Positions 8,506-15,742 of a stretch of 33,380 nucleotides of DNA are shown here, piece after piece. Numbering within the stretch: the stretch's first letter is position 1; every line of letters starts with the position of its first letter. The notes below the pieces were generated by a model. The model was not told the origin of the DNA. It did not search any database and was given only the letters and a program-made list of their open reading frames with translations. Position numbers and translations under genes: made by a program. The DNA is taken from the NCBI GenBank assembly GCA_963727835.1, contig CAVSIB010000035.1, positions 1-33,380 of the forward strand. Direction: 5' to 3'. The stretch is from G026625185 sp963727835. Its GTDB lineage: Bacteria; Desulfobacterota; WTBG01; JAGOGO01.

Positions 8506-9848
8506 ATGAAGGAAAAATCCTTTAATATCCTCCTCATCAACCCCTGGATTTATGATTTTGCGGCGTATGATTTTTGGGCCAAACCGCTCGGTTTTCTTTA
8601 CGTGGCCGCCCTGTTAAGAAAAAATGGCTTCTTCATACATTATATTGATTGCCTTTGCCCTGACCATCATTCTTTCCCCGCATTATCTCTGCGAAGTAAG
8701 GAAAGCGGGAAAGGAAAATTTTTAAAGACAAAAGTTGAAAAGCCAGAAGCACTAAAAACAATTCCTCAAAAGTATAATCGGTACGGAATCCCTTCGGAGG
8801 TTTTTCATGACTTGCTTATGAGCTCGCCTCAACCTGCTGTCATTTTGATCACTTCTACGATGACTTATTGGTATCCGGGAGTATTTGAAGTAATAAAACA
8901 TGCCCAAAGAGTATTTCCAAAAACTCCGATTATATTAGGTGGAGTTTATGCCACGCTTTGTCCTGGCCATGCGAAGGCAAAGTCAGGAGCAGACATCGTG
9001 ATTTCTGGTCCCGATGTCAGTGAGGTGCTTAAGCTGGTTTCCTCACGTACGGGTAAAGAGCTTACCTTTACTCCAAACCCAAAATCCCTTGATTCATTCC
9101 CCTACCCTGCGTTTGATCTGTATAATCATTTGCCTTATGTCTGCATCTTAACTTCCCAAGGCTGTCCTTATCGATGCCTTTACTGTGCTTCCCATTTGTT
9201 AACATCACCCTTATACCTCGCGAAATCCAATCGCGGTTGCGGACGAAATTGAGTTTTGGTGGAAATACCATGGAGTGACTAATTTCGCTTTTTATGATGA
9301 TGCTCTTCTTTTTGAACCGGAAAAACGATTAATACCGCTTATGAAAGAAATTATTCGTCGATAGCATTAGTTGTAATTTTCACACCCCCAATGGTGTCCA
9401 TATCCGAGGAATGACCGACGAAATAGCCCAGCTTATGTTTTCATCTGGGTTTAAAACCATCCGCTTTGGTCTGGAGACAGCGAATGAAAACCTTATGAAA
9501 AAAACCGGGGAAAAAACTACGGTTGCAGAATTTATTCAGGCGGTAAATTGCCTCAAAAAAGCAGGCTTTTCCAAAGAAGTGATTGGGGTTTATCTTTTAG
9601 CGGGCCTTCCCAGACAACGAGCAGAAGACGTTGAAAAAAGTGTCACATTTGTTAGGGACTGCGGGGCGCGGCCTTATCTTGCCGAATACTCCCCTATCCC
9701 GGGAACAATTCTTTGGGAGGAAGCAATCAAAGCATCCCGATTTGATCTGGTAAACGAACCCTTATTTCAAAACAATTCTGTTTTCCCCTGTGAATGGGAA
9801 GGTTTTACCCGAAAGGACTTGGAGGGACTAAAACGGCTCACACGGTGA
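8506..9848 (+). CDS. B12-binding-domain radical SAM protein, broken by two frameshifts
   Basis: About 447 codons across three frames. The first part (8506 to about 9230) has a cobalamin-binding-like N-terminal half and then the radical SAM iron-sulphur motif CPYRCLYC in TSQGCPYRCLYCAS. The frame then changes: from 9221 to 9361 another frame reads PIAVADEIEFWWKYHGV and NFAFYDDALLF, typical of this family after the Cys motif. A third frame from about 9365 carries CNFHTPNGVHIRGMTDEI, RFGLETAN and the end at 9848. Breaks are thus near 9215-9235 and near 9362. Substrate unknown; relatives include BchE-like and many uncharacterised methylating or ring-forming enzymes. Both breaks are consistent with single-base indels. 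Confidence 0.85.
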
Positions 9849-9950
9849 CCCAAAAAACATTGCGCAAAAATTCTTATTGCAATCATGGAAAAATTATAAT
9901 ATCATTTTGAATAATTACCGATTTATCAACTCTTTTTTTAAAACTCTTTT

Positions 9951-9960
9951 AAAAGGAGGT
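9951..9960 (+). promoter_or_regulatory. Very strong Shine-Dalgarno deciding the start at 9968
   Basis: AAAAGGAGGT is almost a perfect complement of the 16S rRNA 3' end. It ends seven bases ahead of the ATG at 9968. An in-frame GTG at 9959 overlaps the site itself and is therefore not a credible start. Confidence 0.8.
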
Positions 9961-9967
9961 GAACGGT

Positions 9968-10225
9968 ATGGAAGAAAAAGAAGTGGGAAGAGTTACGGAT
10001 TATTTTTCTAAAATTAATGTGGCCGCACTTGAAATTACTGAGGAAGGTCTTCAGGTAGGAGATACCATTCACATCAAAGGACACACCACCGACCTTCAGC
10101 AGACGGTTGATTCCATGCAGATCGAGAAGCAGTCGGTATCACTTGCCAAAAAAGGCGACAGGATCGGAATAAGGGTAAAGGATCGGGTCCGCCCTCATGA
10201 TGCGGTTTTCAAGGTGATTCAATAA
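9968..10225 (+). CDS. Small translation-elongation-factor-like protein (EF-Tu domain 2-like barrel)
   Basis: An 85-residue protein, taken from the ATG at 9968 because of the strong ribosome-binding site just upstream. The sequence reads EVGRVTDYFSKINVAALEI, then VGDTIHIKGHTTDLQQTV, DSMQIEKQSV and GDRIGIRVKDRVRPHDAVF. This is the beta-barrel pattern of EF-Tu/IF2 domain 2, and it also resembles the C-terminal barrel of U32 peptidases. Stand-alone proteins of this type occur in many anaerobic bacteria and archaea and are named 'translation elongation factor-like'; their role is unknown. There is no GTPase domain. It seems to be transcribed alone, ahead of a structured intergenic element. Strong initiation suggests it is made in quantity. 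Confidence 0.85.
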   Translation: MEEKEVGRVTDYFSKINVAALEITEEGLQVGDTIHIKGHTTDLQQTVDSMQIEKQSVSLAKKGDRIGIRVKDRVRPHDAVFKVIQ

Positions 10226-10242
10226 ACTCCATCTAAATCCAT

Positions 10243-10313
10243 AATGTTACCAGAGTGGTCCCGCAGAAGGTGCACGCCTTCTTGGGTTGAATGTTATCGA
10301 GCTTTGTAACGTT
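10243..10313 (+). other. Structured intergenic element (candidate RNA)
   Basis: An outer helix pairs AATGTTAC (10243-10250) with GTAACGTT (10306-10313), 8 pairs including one wobble. Inside, AGAAGG (10265-10270) pairs with CCTTCT (10277-10282) around a short loop, extended by CCC (10260-10262) with GGG (10284-10286) across a small internal loop. No T tract follows, so it is not a simple terminator. It lies between the EF-Tu-like gene and the GAGGAG ribosome-binding site of the prepilin-like gene. I could not match it to c-di-GMP, preQ1, ZTP or fluoride riboswitch signatures from memory. Confidence 0.4.
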
Positions 10314-10331
10314 AAATTGAGGAGACAACTC

Positions 10332-10666
10332 GTGAAAAATTCGGGAATGAGTTTTATCGGATTTTTTCCCTGTTGATCCTCGCGCTCATCACGATTACGC
10401 TTATAAAAAATGTAGGGATTAATCATTCAAACACTTCTGATTCAAAAAATGTCAGGGCGCCTATTGAAAAGGTAAAGGCGGTCGAATGCAGAATTAAGGT
10501 TGATGCGTTAAACAAAGAGGTTGCGGCATATAGAATAACTAACGAAAACCCCCCCATGTCTCTTGACGAAATCACGACTGATTACCTTTGTCCGGTATTT
10601 AATGTGCCATACCACTATGATCAGACATCCGGCAGAGTGTGGTGTCCAAAACATAAACAAGGATAA
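10332..10666 (+). CDS. Type IV prepilin/pseudopilin-like protein, frameshifted near its N-terminus
   Basis: A GTG at 10332 follows GAGGAG by about eight bases and reads K-N-S-G-M-S-F-I-G-F-F before a stop. One frame change in the T/C run near 10362-10372 joins this to LLILALITITLIKNV and the rest of the gene. The joined N-terminus has a short basic leader, a Gly-Met cleavage-like site and a hydrophobic helix, as in type IV pilins, although the usual Glu at +5 is Gly. The C-terminal part, AVECRIKVDALNKEVAAY, followed by NENPPMSLDEI and a CP...CPKH end, matches small pseudopilin-like proteins whose C-terminus carries two Cys. About 110 residues. No other pilus gene is nearby, so it would be an orphan. 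Confidence 0.55.
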
Positions 10667-10684
10667 CCAGAACATTTTTTCGAA

Positions 10685-10955
10685 TAAACTTCTTACTAGA
10701 TACTACCCACTGTTTCAAAGGGCTACCAAACCAATCCGCCATCCATAAATTTTACGTTTTTAAAACTCTGCCCTTCAAGGATGCGATGGGCTTCATATCC
10801 CCACAGGCTTAGCTGGCAAAAAGTGATTATTTCCTAGTCACGGGGGAGTGTTTTTGCGTCTTCCCGCAGTTTGCCCAGCGGCATTAAAATGACGTTGGGG
10901 TGTTCGATACGAATCATCTTGTATTCCAAAGGACCGCGCACATCTAAAAAGAAAA
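10685..10955 (-). pseudogene. Rhodanese-domain remnant (CoA-disulfide-reductase-type C-terminus)
   Basis: One minus-strand frame reads LDVRGPLEYKMIRI, then MPLGKLREDAKTLPRD, a TAG (10836-10834), EIITFCQLSLWGYEAHRIL and NVKFMDGG, and a second TAG (10725-10723) before PFE. This is the pattern of the rhodanese domain found at the end of CoA-disulfide reductase-like flavoproteins, including the active-site Cys. The first stop falls where relatives carry Lys, the second where they carry Trp, and the Arg after the active Cys is Trp. No flavoprotein part is present upstream and there is no intact start. It looks like a decayed stand-alone or truncated gene. Confidence 0.6.
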
Positions 10956-10968
10956 ATCATCTCCGTAG

Positions 10969-11190
10969 TCAAGTTTTTATTTTACGTTTAGGAAAGAAAT
11001 TGATCGTTCGATTCCTTGGAGTTTGTTTTGCATGACATTGGCTTCTAAAGGTGCAATAAAAATTTGGATCCAGACATTCACAGTATTCTTTTGCTTCACG
11101 ACATTCTCAACATTCTTAACAAAAGCCAACTTGGTTTTTCTCACAAAACGCGGCTGCCTCCTTTTCCGGGTTATATTTGCATTACATCAT
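10969..11190 (-). pseudogene. Possible remnant of a small cysteine-rich protein
   Basis: A minus-strand frame of about 73 codons begins ATG-ATG at 11190 and ends at TGA 10971-10969. Between them it reads KYNPEKEAAAFCEKNQVGFC, then EC and ECREAKEYCECLDPNFYC, then TFRSQC. The regular Cys spacing is like small metal-binding proteins. It is interrupted by TAA (11184-11182), TAA (11118-11116) and TGA (11109-11107). I do not recognise a named family with confidence. The decay matches that of the rhodanese remnant next to it. Confidence 0.4.
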
Positions 11191-11237
11191 TAATTTGCAG
11201 AAAGCGGTTTAAAGAAATACTTTTTGCTTTTTATATT

Positions 11238-11723
11238 CTAACCAATCTTGTAACCGAACTTTCTTAACAGTGCTTTTCGCTCTTCGATATCTTTTCCCGA
11301 CTCTACACCTTTTGGAGAAAATCCATCTATTGCCCCAATGATCCCGCGTCCTTGTTCGTTTTGAGCAATGATTATTTCTACGGGATTGGCGGTAGCACAA
11401 AAAATGTGACAAACTTCCTGGCATCCCTTGATTGCATTGAGAACATTAATCGGAAAAACGTCTTTCATCACGACAATAAAAGAATGGCCGGCGGCAATTT
11501 TAAGGGCATTATCTACCGCTACAGTGATCATTTCTTCATCAGTGCCAGCTTTTCTTATCAAACAGGGCCCAGAGGACTCGCAAAAGGCCGCACCAAATTT
11601 AGGGTTTGGCGTTGATCCCATCATGATTTCGTATAAGTCCTCTATGGTCTTGATAAAATGAGCTTGACCTAAAATAATATTGCAGCCTTCAGGAAAGGAC
11701 AACCTTTCAGTTTTTAGTTCCAT
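11238..11723 (-). CDS. Adenosine-specific kinase family protein (DUF355)
   Basis: A 161-residue protein matching the PF04008 'adenosine specific kinase' family, first characterised structurally from archaea and also found in anaerobic bacteria. Family landmarks are NIILGQAHFIKTIEDLYE, PNPKFGAAFCESSGPCLIR, NALKIAAGHSFIVVMKD and the glycine-rich GRGIIGAIDGFSPKG. The proposed role is ATP- or AMP-dependent handling of adenosine, but the physiological function is poorly known. The ATG at 11723 is preceded by AAAGGAGGA, a very strong ribosome-binding site, and upstream of that lies a long palindrome. It is the last gene of the long minus-strand series and is probably transcribed at least partly on its own. 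Confidence 0.88.
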   Translation of the reverse strand: MELKTERLSFPEGCNIILGQAHFIKTIEDLYEIMMGSTPNPKFGAAFCESSGPCLIRKAGTDEEMITVAVDNALKIAAGHSFIVVMKDVFPINVLNAIKGCQEVCHIFCATANPVEIIIAQNEQGRGIIGAIDGFSPKGVESGKDIEERKALLRKFGYKIG

Positions 11724-11749
11724 GGGGTTCCTCCTTTATTCTTTTTTTT

Positions 11750-11796
11750 CCCCCAAAACTAATCATCTTATAAAATAGATGATAAGTTTTTAGGGG
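11750..11796. repeat. Long imperfect palindrome upstream of the adenosine-kinase-like gene
   Basis: AAAACTAATCATCT (11755-11768) and AGATGATAAGTTTT (11777-11790) form a 14-base stem with one mismatch around an 8-base AT loop. The stem is extended by CCCC on the left and GGGG at 11793-11796, past a two-base bulge. On the minus strand the stem is followed by A residues, not T, so it does not look like a terminator for the upstream CorC-like gene. It may be an operator or an mRNA 5' stabilising hairpin. Confidence 0.5.
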
Positions 11797-11874
11797 ATAT
11801 TTTGTCAATCGTGATGGTTAAAACTGGTACAGAGTCTATAGATGTAAGCAGAAAAAAATAAAAAAGCGATTGTT

Positions 11875-12912
11875 CTATGTTACTTTCTTAACCAAGATGC
11901 TTTCCGTGTCAAATTCATCCTGAATTTCTCCGATAATTTCTTCGATAACATCCTCTAGGGTCACTAATCCTTCAACCTCACCATACTCATTGACCACAAT
12001 CGCTAAATGGGTTTGAGTAGTAATAAATTCCCGCAGTGCTCGGTCAATGGTGATCACCTCAGGCATAAATTTTGCCGGACGCATAAGAGAAGCAAGCTGA
12101 AATTTTTTTTGGTCCCAGCATGATAAAATATCCTTGGCCATTAAAATGCCTTTTATGTTTTCAAGATTTTTCTCATAAACCGGGATGCGTGAAGATCCAG
12201 TTTTACGGACTATTTCCAATACCTCTTCATAAGGAGTGTTTATTTCGAGACCGATCATATTCATTCGATTCACCATTATGTCCCGAATTTTGGTTTCTTC
12301 CAATCGTAAAATGCTCATGAGCATCTTATTTTCTCTTTCTGATACTACTCCTTCTTTTTTTACTAACTCAAGAAGGGCTTTTATTTCCTCGCGATGTGAT
12401 TCTAGGGGGAAAATCTCCTGGCTCTCTTTGCCCAAAAAACTCAAAATGCTTCGACTCAACTTCAAAACGACTTTACTTAGCGGATTAAAAATCTTTCCCA
12501 AAAAAAGCAACAGCGGCAAAACTCCGATGGAGACAGTAACTGGGTGTCGTTTTCCAAAGAGTTTGGGAGTAATCTCTCCGAAAATAAGCAAAAGCAAGGT
12601 GGCTACAAAAGTCGCAATCACTGCCGCAGAATCCACACTGATATGAGGAATGATATGGACAAAAATAGTAACCGTCGTAGCCGAAGCAGCGATATTGACC
12701 AGATTAGTAACGATGGAGATCGTTATAAGGATCTTATCCGGGTCCTGTTCCCAGAAAACAAGACGTCGGCTGTGACGCGTACCTTGTTTAACAATACGGC
12801 GGATCTGGGATGGAGTAAGATTGACCAGAGCAATCTCAGACGCGGCAAACAAACCCGAAAGACCAAGGAAGATAAACAGCAAAAATAAGTGTGGTCCGAT
12901 TCCTTTAACCAA
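11875..12912 (-). CDS. CNNM/CorC-type membrane protein with CBS pair, lacking the CorC_HlyC domain
   Basis: A 345-residue protein with an N-terminal DUF21/CNNM membrane domain (hydrophobic segments within about residues 5-150, with FAASEIALVNL and FGEITPKLFGKRHP) and two CBS motifs (about 205-330; MVNRMNMIGLE, SSRIPVYE, GEVEGLVTLEDVIEEIIG). It stops soon after the second CBS motif, without the C-terminal CorC_HlyC domain carried by its neighbour. The family is linked to magnesium or other divalent-cation transport and was once called hemolysin C-like. It overlaps the preceding paralogue by eight bases, which indicates translational coupling, and the two proteins may form a hetero-oligomer. 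Confidence 0.9.
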   Translation of the reverse strand: MVKGIGPHLFLLFIFLGLSGLFAASEIALVNLTPSQIRRIVKQGTRHSRRLVFWEQDPDKILITISIVTNLVNIAASATTVTIFVHIIPHISVDSAAVIATFVATLLLLIFGEITPKLFGKRHPVTVSIGVLPLLLFLGKIFNPLSKVVLKLSRSILSFLGKESQEIFPLESHREEIKALLELVKKEGVVSERENKMLMSILRLEETKIRDIMVNRMNMIGLEINTPYEEVLEIVRKTGSSRIPVYEKNLENIKGILMAKDILSCWDQKKFQLASLMRPAKFMPEVITIDRALREFITTQTHLAIVVNEYGEVEGLVTLEDVIEEIIGEIQDEFDTESILVKKVT

Positions 12913-14230
12913 GAAATAAAATCCAAAAAAAGTTACTGGTTCCTTTTTTTATCGGCGCTTGCGGGTCTTGTTGTAGCCTCGCAGGTTTTTCCACCAACAA
13001 ACGATTTATTTTTCTCGAATCAACATTTAAAATAGTAATCACAAGTCCCGAAACCTCAACTCGGTCATTCTTTTTCGGCAGCCGTCCGATAGTTTTCGTT
13101 ATAAAACCGCCAATAGTCTGGCAATCATCATCTGCTAAGGTGACTCCCAGCGCTTCACCCAGCTCGTAAAGGCCCGCCTTGCCCGACACCAGGAAAAAAT
13201 TTTTTCCCTGGGGGATGATCTCCAGTTGTTTGGTTTGATCTTCGTCGTCAATATCACCGACAATTTCCTCGAGAAGATCTTTGATGGTGATCAACCCCGA
13301 AACTCCACCGTACTCATTTTTAACAAACACCATCCATGACCGTTTGGCTTTCATTTCTTTAAAGACTTCAGAGATACGTTCTTCTTCAGTAACGAATACT
13401 GGCGGGATAAGTGAATCATGTATCAGGGAGTCCCACCCCGTTTTTTCTAAACGGGTTAACAGACTGCGAACATAAATAACACCCACGATTTGGTCTAATG
13501 ACTCCTGATACACCGGGATTCGGGAGTGTTTTTCCAAAACCATAAGGTCTTTAGCTTCTTTGATGGTGGCGTTTTGGGGGAGCGCTACGATCTGCGACCG
13601 CGGGGTCATCACTTCGCGGGCTTTGGTATCACCAAATTCTATGACTGATTTTACCAGCACACTATCCTCTTTTTCGAGCACCTCTTCTTCTTTTCCAATG
13701 GCTATGAGCGCTTGAATTTTTTTATCCGTAACTTCGGGTTCGTCGTCAACGCCCTTTGTTGAACCCCGCATTCGTTCAACACCAGAAATAATGGGGTAAG
13801 AGAAAAATTTTACCACCGGAAAAATAATGGAAAGCAAAGGAAGGAGCCTGAGTAATTTTTTCTCAGGATTCGCGTGGACCAACAGTCGCGGAATAAATTG
13901 GCAGAAAATAAGGCTCACAACTAACAGTATACCAAATGCCCATAACAGAGGATGTGAATCAATCTTTTGTATAACCATGTGGGTGGTAAGAATAAAGATT
14001 AAAAGCAAAGAGGTTTGAATTCCAAATGAAATGGGAATAATAACCTTAAGGTTATTGTGGGCGAGTAAGTGAAAAATATTGCTTTTCTTTCCGTATTGTT
14101 CATTGAGAAGCTTTAAATCAAAAGGAGTAAGCCGGTGAAGCGTGGAAGCAATGATAGAAAAGAAAAGAAGAAAAAAAACTAAAACCAGAGTTAATAAAAA
14201 TTCTAAGACAAAAGTATCAGCTTCATCCAT
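12905..14230 (-). CDS. CNNM/CorC-type membrane protein with CBS pair and CorC_HlyC domain
   Basis: A 441-residue paralogue of the next gene. The N-terminal DUF21 domain has hydrophobic segments near residues 8-28, 58-80, 90-112 and 120-145. A CBS pair follows (MTPRSQIVALP, HSRIPVYQESLDQIVGVIY, YGGVSGLITIKDLLEEIVG). The C-terminal CorC_HlyC/transporter-associated domain is present (VSGKAGLYELGEALG, TIGGFITKTIGRLP). The likely role is in divalent-cation transport or its control at the inner membrane. A tandem 13-base repeat lies directly upstream of its start. Its stop overlaps the start of the downstream paralogue. Confidence 0.92.
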   Translation of the reverse strand: MDEADTFVLEFLLTLVLVFFLLFFSIIASTLHRLTPFDLKLLNEQYGKKSNIFHLLAHNNLKVIIPISFGIQTSLLLIFILTTHMVIQKIDSHPLLWAFGILLVVSLIFCQFIPRLLVHANPEKKLLRLLPLLSIIFPVVKFFSYPIISGVERMRGSTKGVDDEPEVTDKKIQALIAIGKEEEVLEKEDSVLVKSVIEFGDTKAREVMTPRSQIVALPQNATIKEAKDLMVLEKHSRIPVYQESLDQIVGVIYVRSLLTRLEKTGWDSLIHDSLIPPVFVTEEERISEVFKEMKAKRSWMVFVKNEYGGVSGLITIKDLLEEIVGDIDDEDQTKQLEIIPQGKNFFLVSGKAGLYELGEALGVTLADDDCQTIGGFITKTIGRLPKKNDRVEVSGLVITILNVDSRKINRLLVEKPARLQQDPQAPIKKGTSNFFWILFLG

Positions 14231-14234
14231 ATGG

Positions 14235-14260
14235 CATTAAAAACAATCATTAAAAACAAT
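14235..14260. repeat. Perfect tandem repeat of a 13-mer, two copies
   Basis: CATTAAAAACAAT occurs at 14235-14247 and again at 14248-14260, just ahead of the CNNM gene start at 14230. It occupies the place of the gene's leader and ribosome-binding region. It could be a regulator site or replication slippage. Confidence 0.6.
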
Positions 14261-14346
14261 GTTTAATAACGTGTAATAACTAATTAATGATAAACAAAAA
14301 TAAAAATTTATGCAATCGGTTTTTAAAACTAACGTGGGCAGGTTTT

Positions 14347-15027
14347 TTATTTTTCATAAGTTTTAAATTTCAATACGTTAGGCAAATTAAAAAAAAGTAG
14401 TTCACGCAAGTCATCAATATTATGATCAGCGTGAAGGTGAGAATTTTTGTAAGCGACAAAAAAAACTTTTGCGTGTAGTGCAGTTTCCCTATCTACCGGA
14501 GAATCACCGACAAATAACGCTTCGCAAGCATTAATACCGAAATGGTTCATTATCTTAAAAACCGCTTCTGGGTGAGGCTTGGGATTATTGACATCTAGCG
14601 ACGATACGACCTTGTCAAAAAAATGTTCGAGTTTAAAAGCCATTAATATGGGGTGGATGGAATTGGTTCGGTTGGTAGCAACGGCCAACTGGTATTTCTT
14701 TTTCAAAGCTTCTAAGACCTCATCCAAGAAAGGTTCCATGGTCATGGAGGGAATAAACTGTTGGTAATTAACTTGCTTACGATATTTTTGCGCCTCCTGA
14801 ATGTGAGGATCATCGCGAAATAAATAATTAATGGATTCTTCTGCCGTAGACATATGAACTACCTCGAGTGCATCATCAGTTAACCGTGGTTTTTCAAAGC
14901 GGGCAAGAATCGTATTATAAAAAGCGATATTGGCTTTCCGAGAATCAAACATGACTCCGTCGCAATCAAATATAATCACCTTGACATTATCAGTGAGATT
15001 TTTTGGCCACACCCTTTGCTGGTCCAT
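14347..15027 (-). CDS. HAD-superfamily hydrolase (phosphoglycolate-phosphatase-like)
   Basis: A 226-residue haloacid-dehalogenase-type phosphatase. Motif I is FDCDGVMFDS with the nucleophile D21 and acid D23; motif II is the Thr in VATNRTNS; the motif III Lys lies in NNPKPHPE; motif IV is FVGDSPVDRETA. A helical cap fills residues 35-100. The layout is like Gph or pyrophosphatase PpaX. The ATG at 15027 overlaps the end of the TPR gene by 38 bases; a later start is possible, but the conserved motif begins only 20 residues in. The substrate cannot be decided. Confidence 0.88.
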   Translation of the reverse strand: MDQQRVWPKNLTDNVKVIIFDCDGVMFDSRKANIAFYNTILARFEKPRLTDDALEVVHMSTAEESINYLFRDDPHIQEAQKYRKQVNYQQFIPSMTMEPFLDEVLEALKKKYQLAVATNRTNSIHPILMAFKLEHFFDKVVSSLDVNNPKPHPEAVFKIMNHFGINACEALFVGDSPVDRETALHAKVFFVAYKNSHLHADHNIDDLRELLFFNLPNVLKFKTYEK

Positions 15028-15715
15028 TTTTCAGTTCTATTCCTTTAATCTTTTCCTGAATAAAACTCTTTTGAGAAGAGTCCGGGAATTCTAAAAGAAA
15101 CTTTTTATAGATATTCAAACTACCCTCACTATCTCCCAGTGCCTCAAAACAACGACCCGCATTTAAATACCCACTTTCTCCCAAGCCGGGATGAGGGGTG
15201 ATAGTCTTTTGGAAGTATTCTAAGGCTTTCTTATAATCTTTCTTCTCTTCGTAACAGTATCCGAGACTGTCATAGGCAAGAAGAGCCAATTGTGGTTGAG
15301 AAGAAACTTTTTCCAAAAATTTATTATAAGCATCCATAGCCTCATCAAACTTCTTCATGACAAACTGGCAATTACCCAGATAAAAAAAGCTCAATTCACT
15401 TGCGCTGGTTTTGGGGTAGTCCTTAATGATTGTTTGAAAAAGCTTCATGGGTTCTTCTAAAGAGGCTTCCTTTTGTTTCGACTCTTTAAAGGTCTGATAA
15501 GCCTGATAAAATAAAATGGAGGCCCTTTCTTCATTTTTTTTATCAAAATAATTCCACAGGAACCCCCCCCCGGATAAAAGTAAAATTGCAACTAACCCCA
15601 GGATGAGATATAAAACTTTATTTTTCACTAATTCAAAAAAAGGAGTAACCGATGACGCCACCTCAGCACTCCGGCCAATAGTAAATTTTTTCGTGCCCCT
15701 TATTTTTCTAACCAA
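14990..15715 (-). CDS. Membrane-anchored tetratricopeptide-repeat protein
   Basis: A 241-residue protein with a basic N-terminus, one membrane helix at about 34-53 (VLYLILGLVAILLL) and then TPR-type helical pairs to the end, including SFFYLGNCQFVMKKFDEAM, AYDSLGYCYEEKKDYKKAL and GYLNAGRCFEALGDSEGSL. The arrangement resembles YfgM/TPR_21 proteins, which hold periplasmic TPR domains and often assist envelope assembly. The TTG at 15715 is chosen because GGGAGG lies six bases before it. A run of nine C (15563-15571 on the plus strand) lies within the membrane-helix codons. It is translationally close to the HAD gene. Confidence 0.82.
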   Translation of the reverse strand: MVRKIRGTKKFTIGRSAEVASSVTPFFELVKNKVLYLILGLVAILLLSGGGFLWNYFDKKNEERASILFYQAYQTFKESKQKEASLEEPMKLFQTIIKDYPKTSASELSFFYLGNCQFVMKKFDEAMDAYNKFLEKVSSQPQLALLAYDSLGYCYEEKKDYKKALEYFQKTITPHPGLGESGYLNAGRCFEALGDSEGSLNIYKKFLLEFPDSSQKSFIQEKIKGIELKNGPAKGVAKKSH

Positions 15716-15742
15716 GCAAAACCTCCCTTCAAAAAAAATACG

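Larger units (their letters stand above)
10667..11237. other. 571-base stretch with no intact gene; holds decayed coding remnants
   Basis: No complete gene is supported here. The stretch contains the rhodanese remnant (10685-10955) and the Cys-rich remnant (10969-11190), both on the minus strand and both with in-frame stops. Short open frames on the plus strand in this interval have no family features and are not reported as genes. Confidence 0.6.

Noticed and set aside
10243..10313. A tRNA-like fold for the structured intergenic element
   Set aside because: There is an acceptor-like outer helix, but no T arm with TTCRA, no D arm and no seven-base anticodon loop in the right place.
11064..11267. 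A plus-strand open frame of about 67 codons in the decayed region
   Set aside because: It is antisense to the Cys-rich remnant, has no ribosome-binding site and no recognisable features.
12236..12888. Long plus-strand open frames antisense to the CNNM genes
   Set aside because: They are shadows of well-supported membrane-protein genes, with no ribosome-binding site and low-complexity composition.
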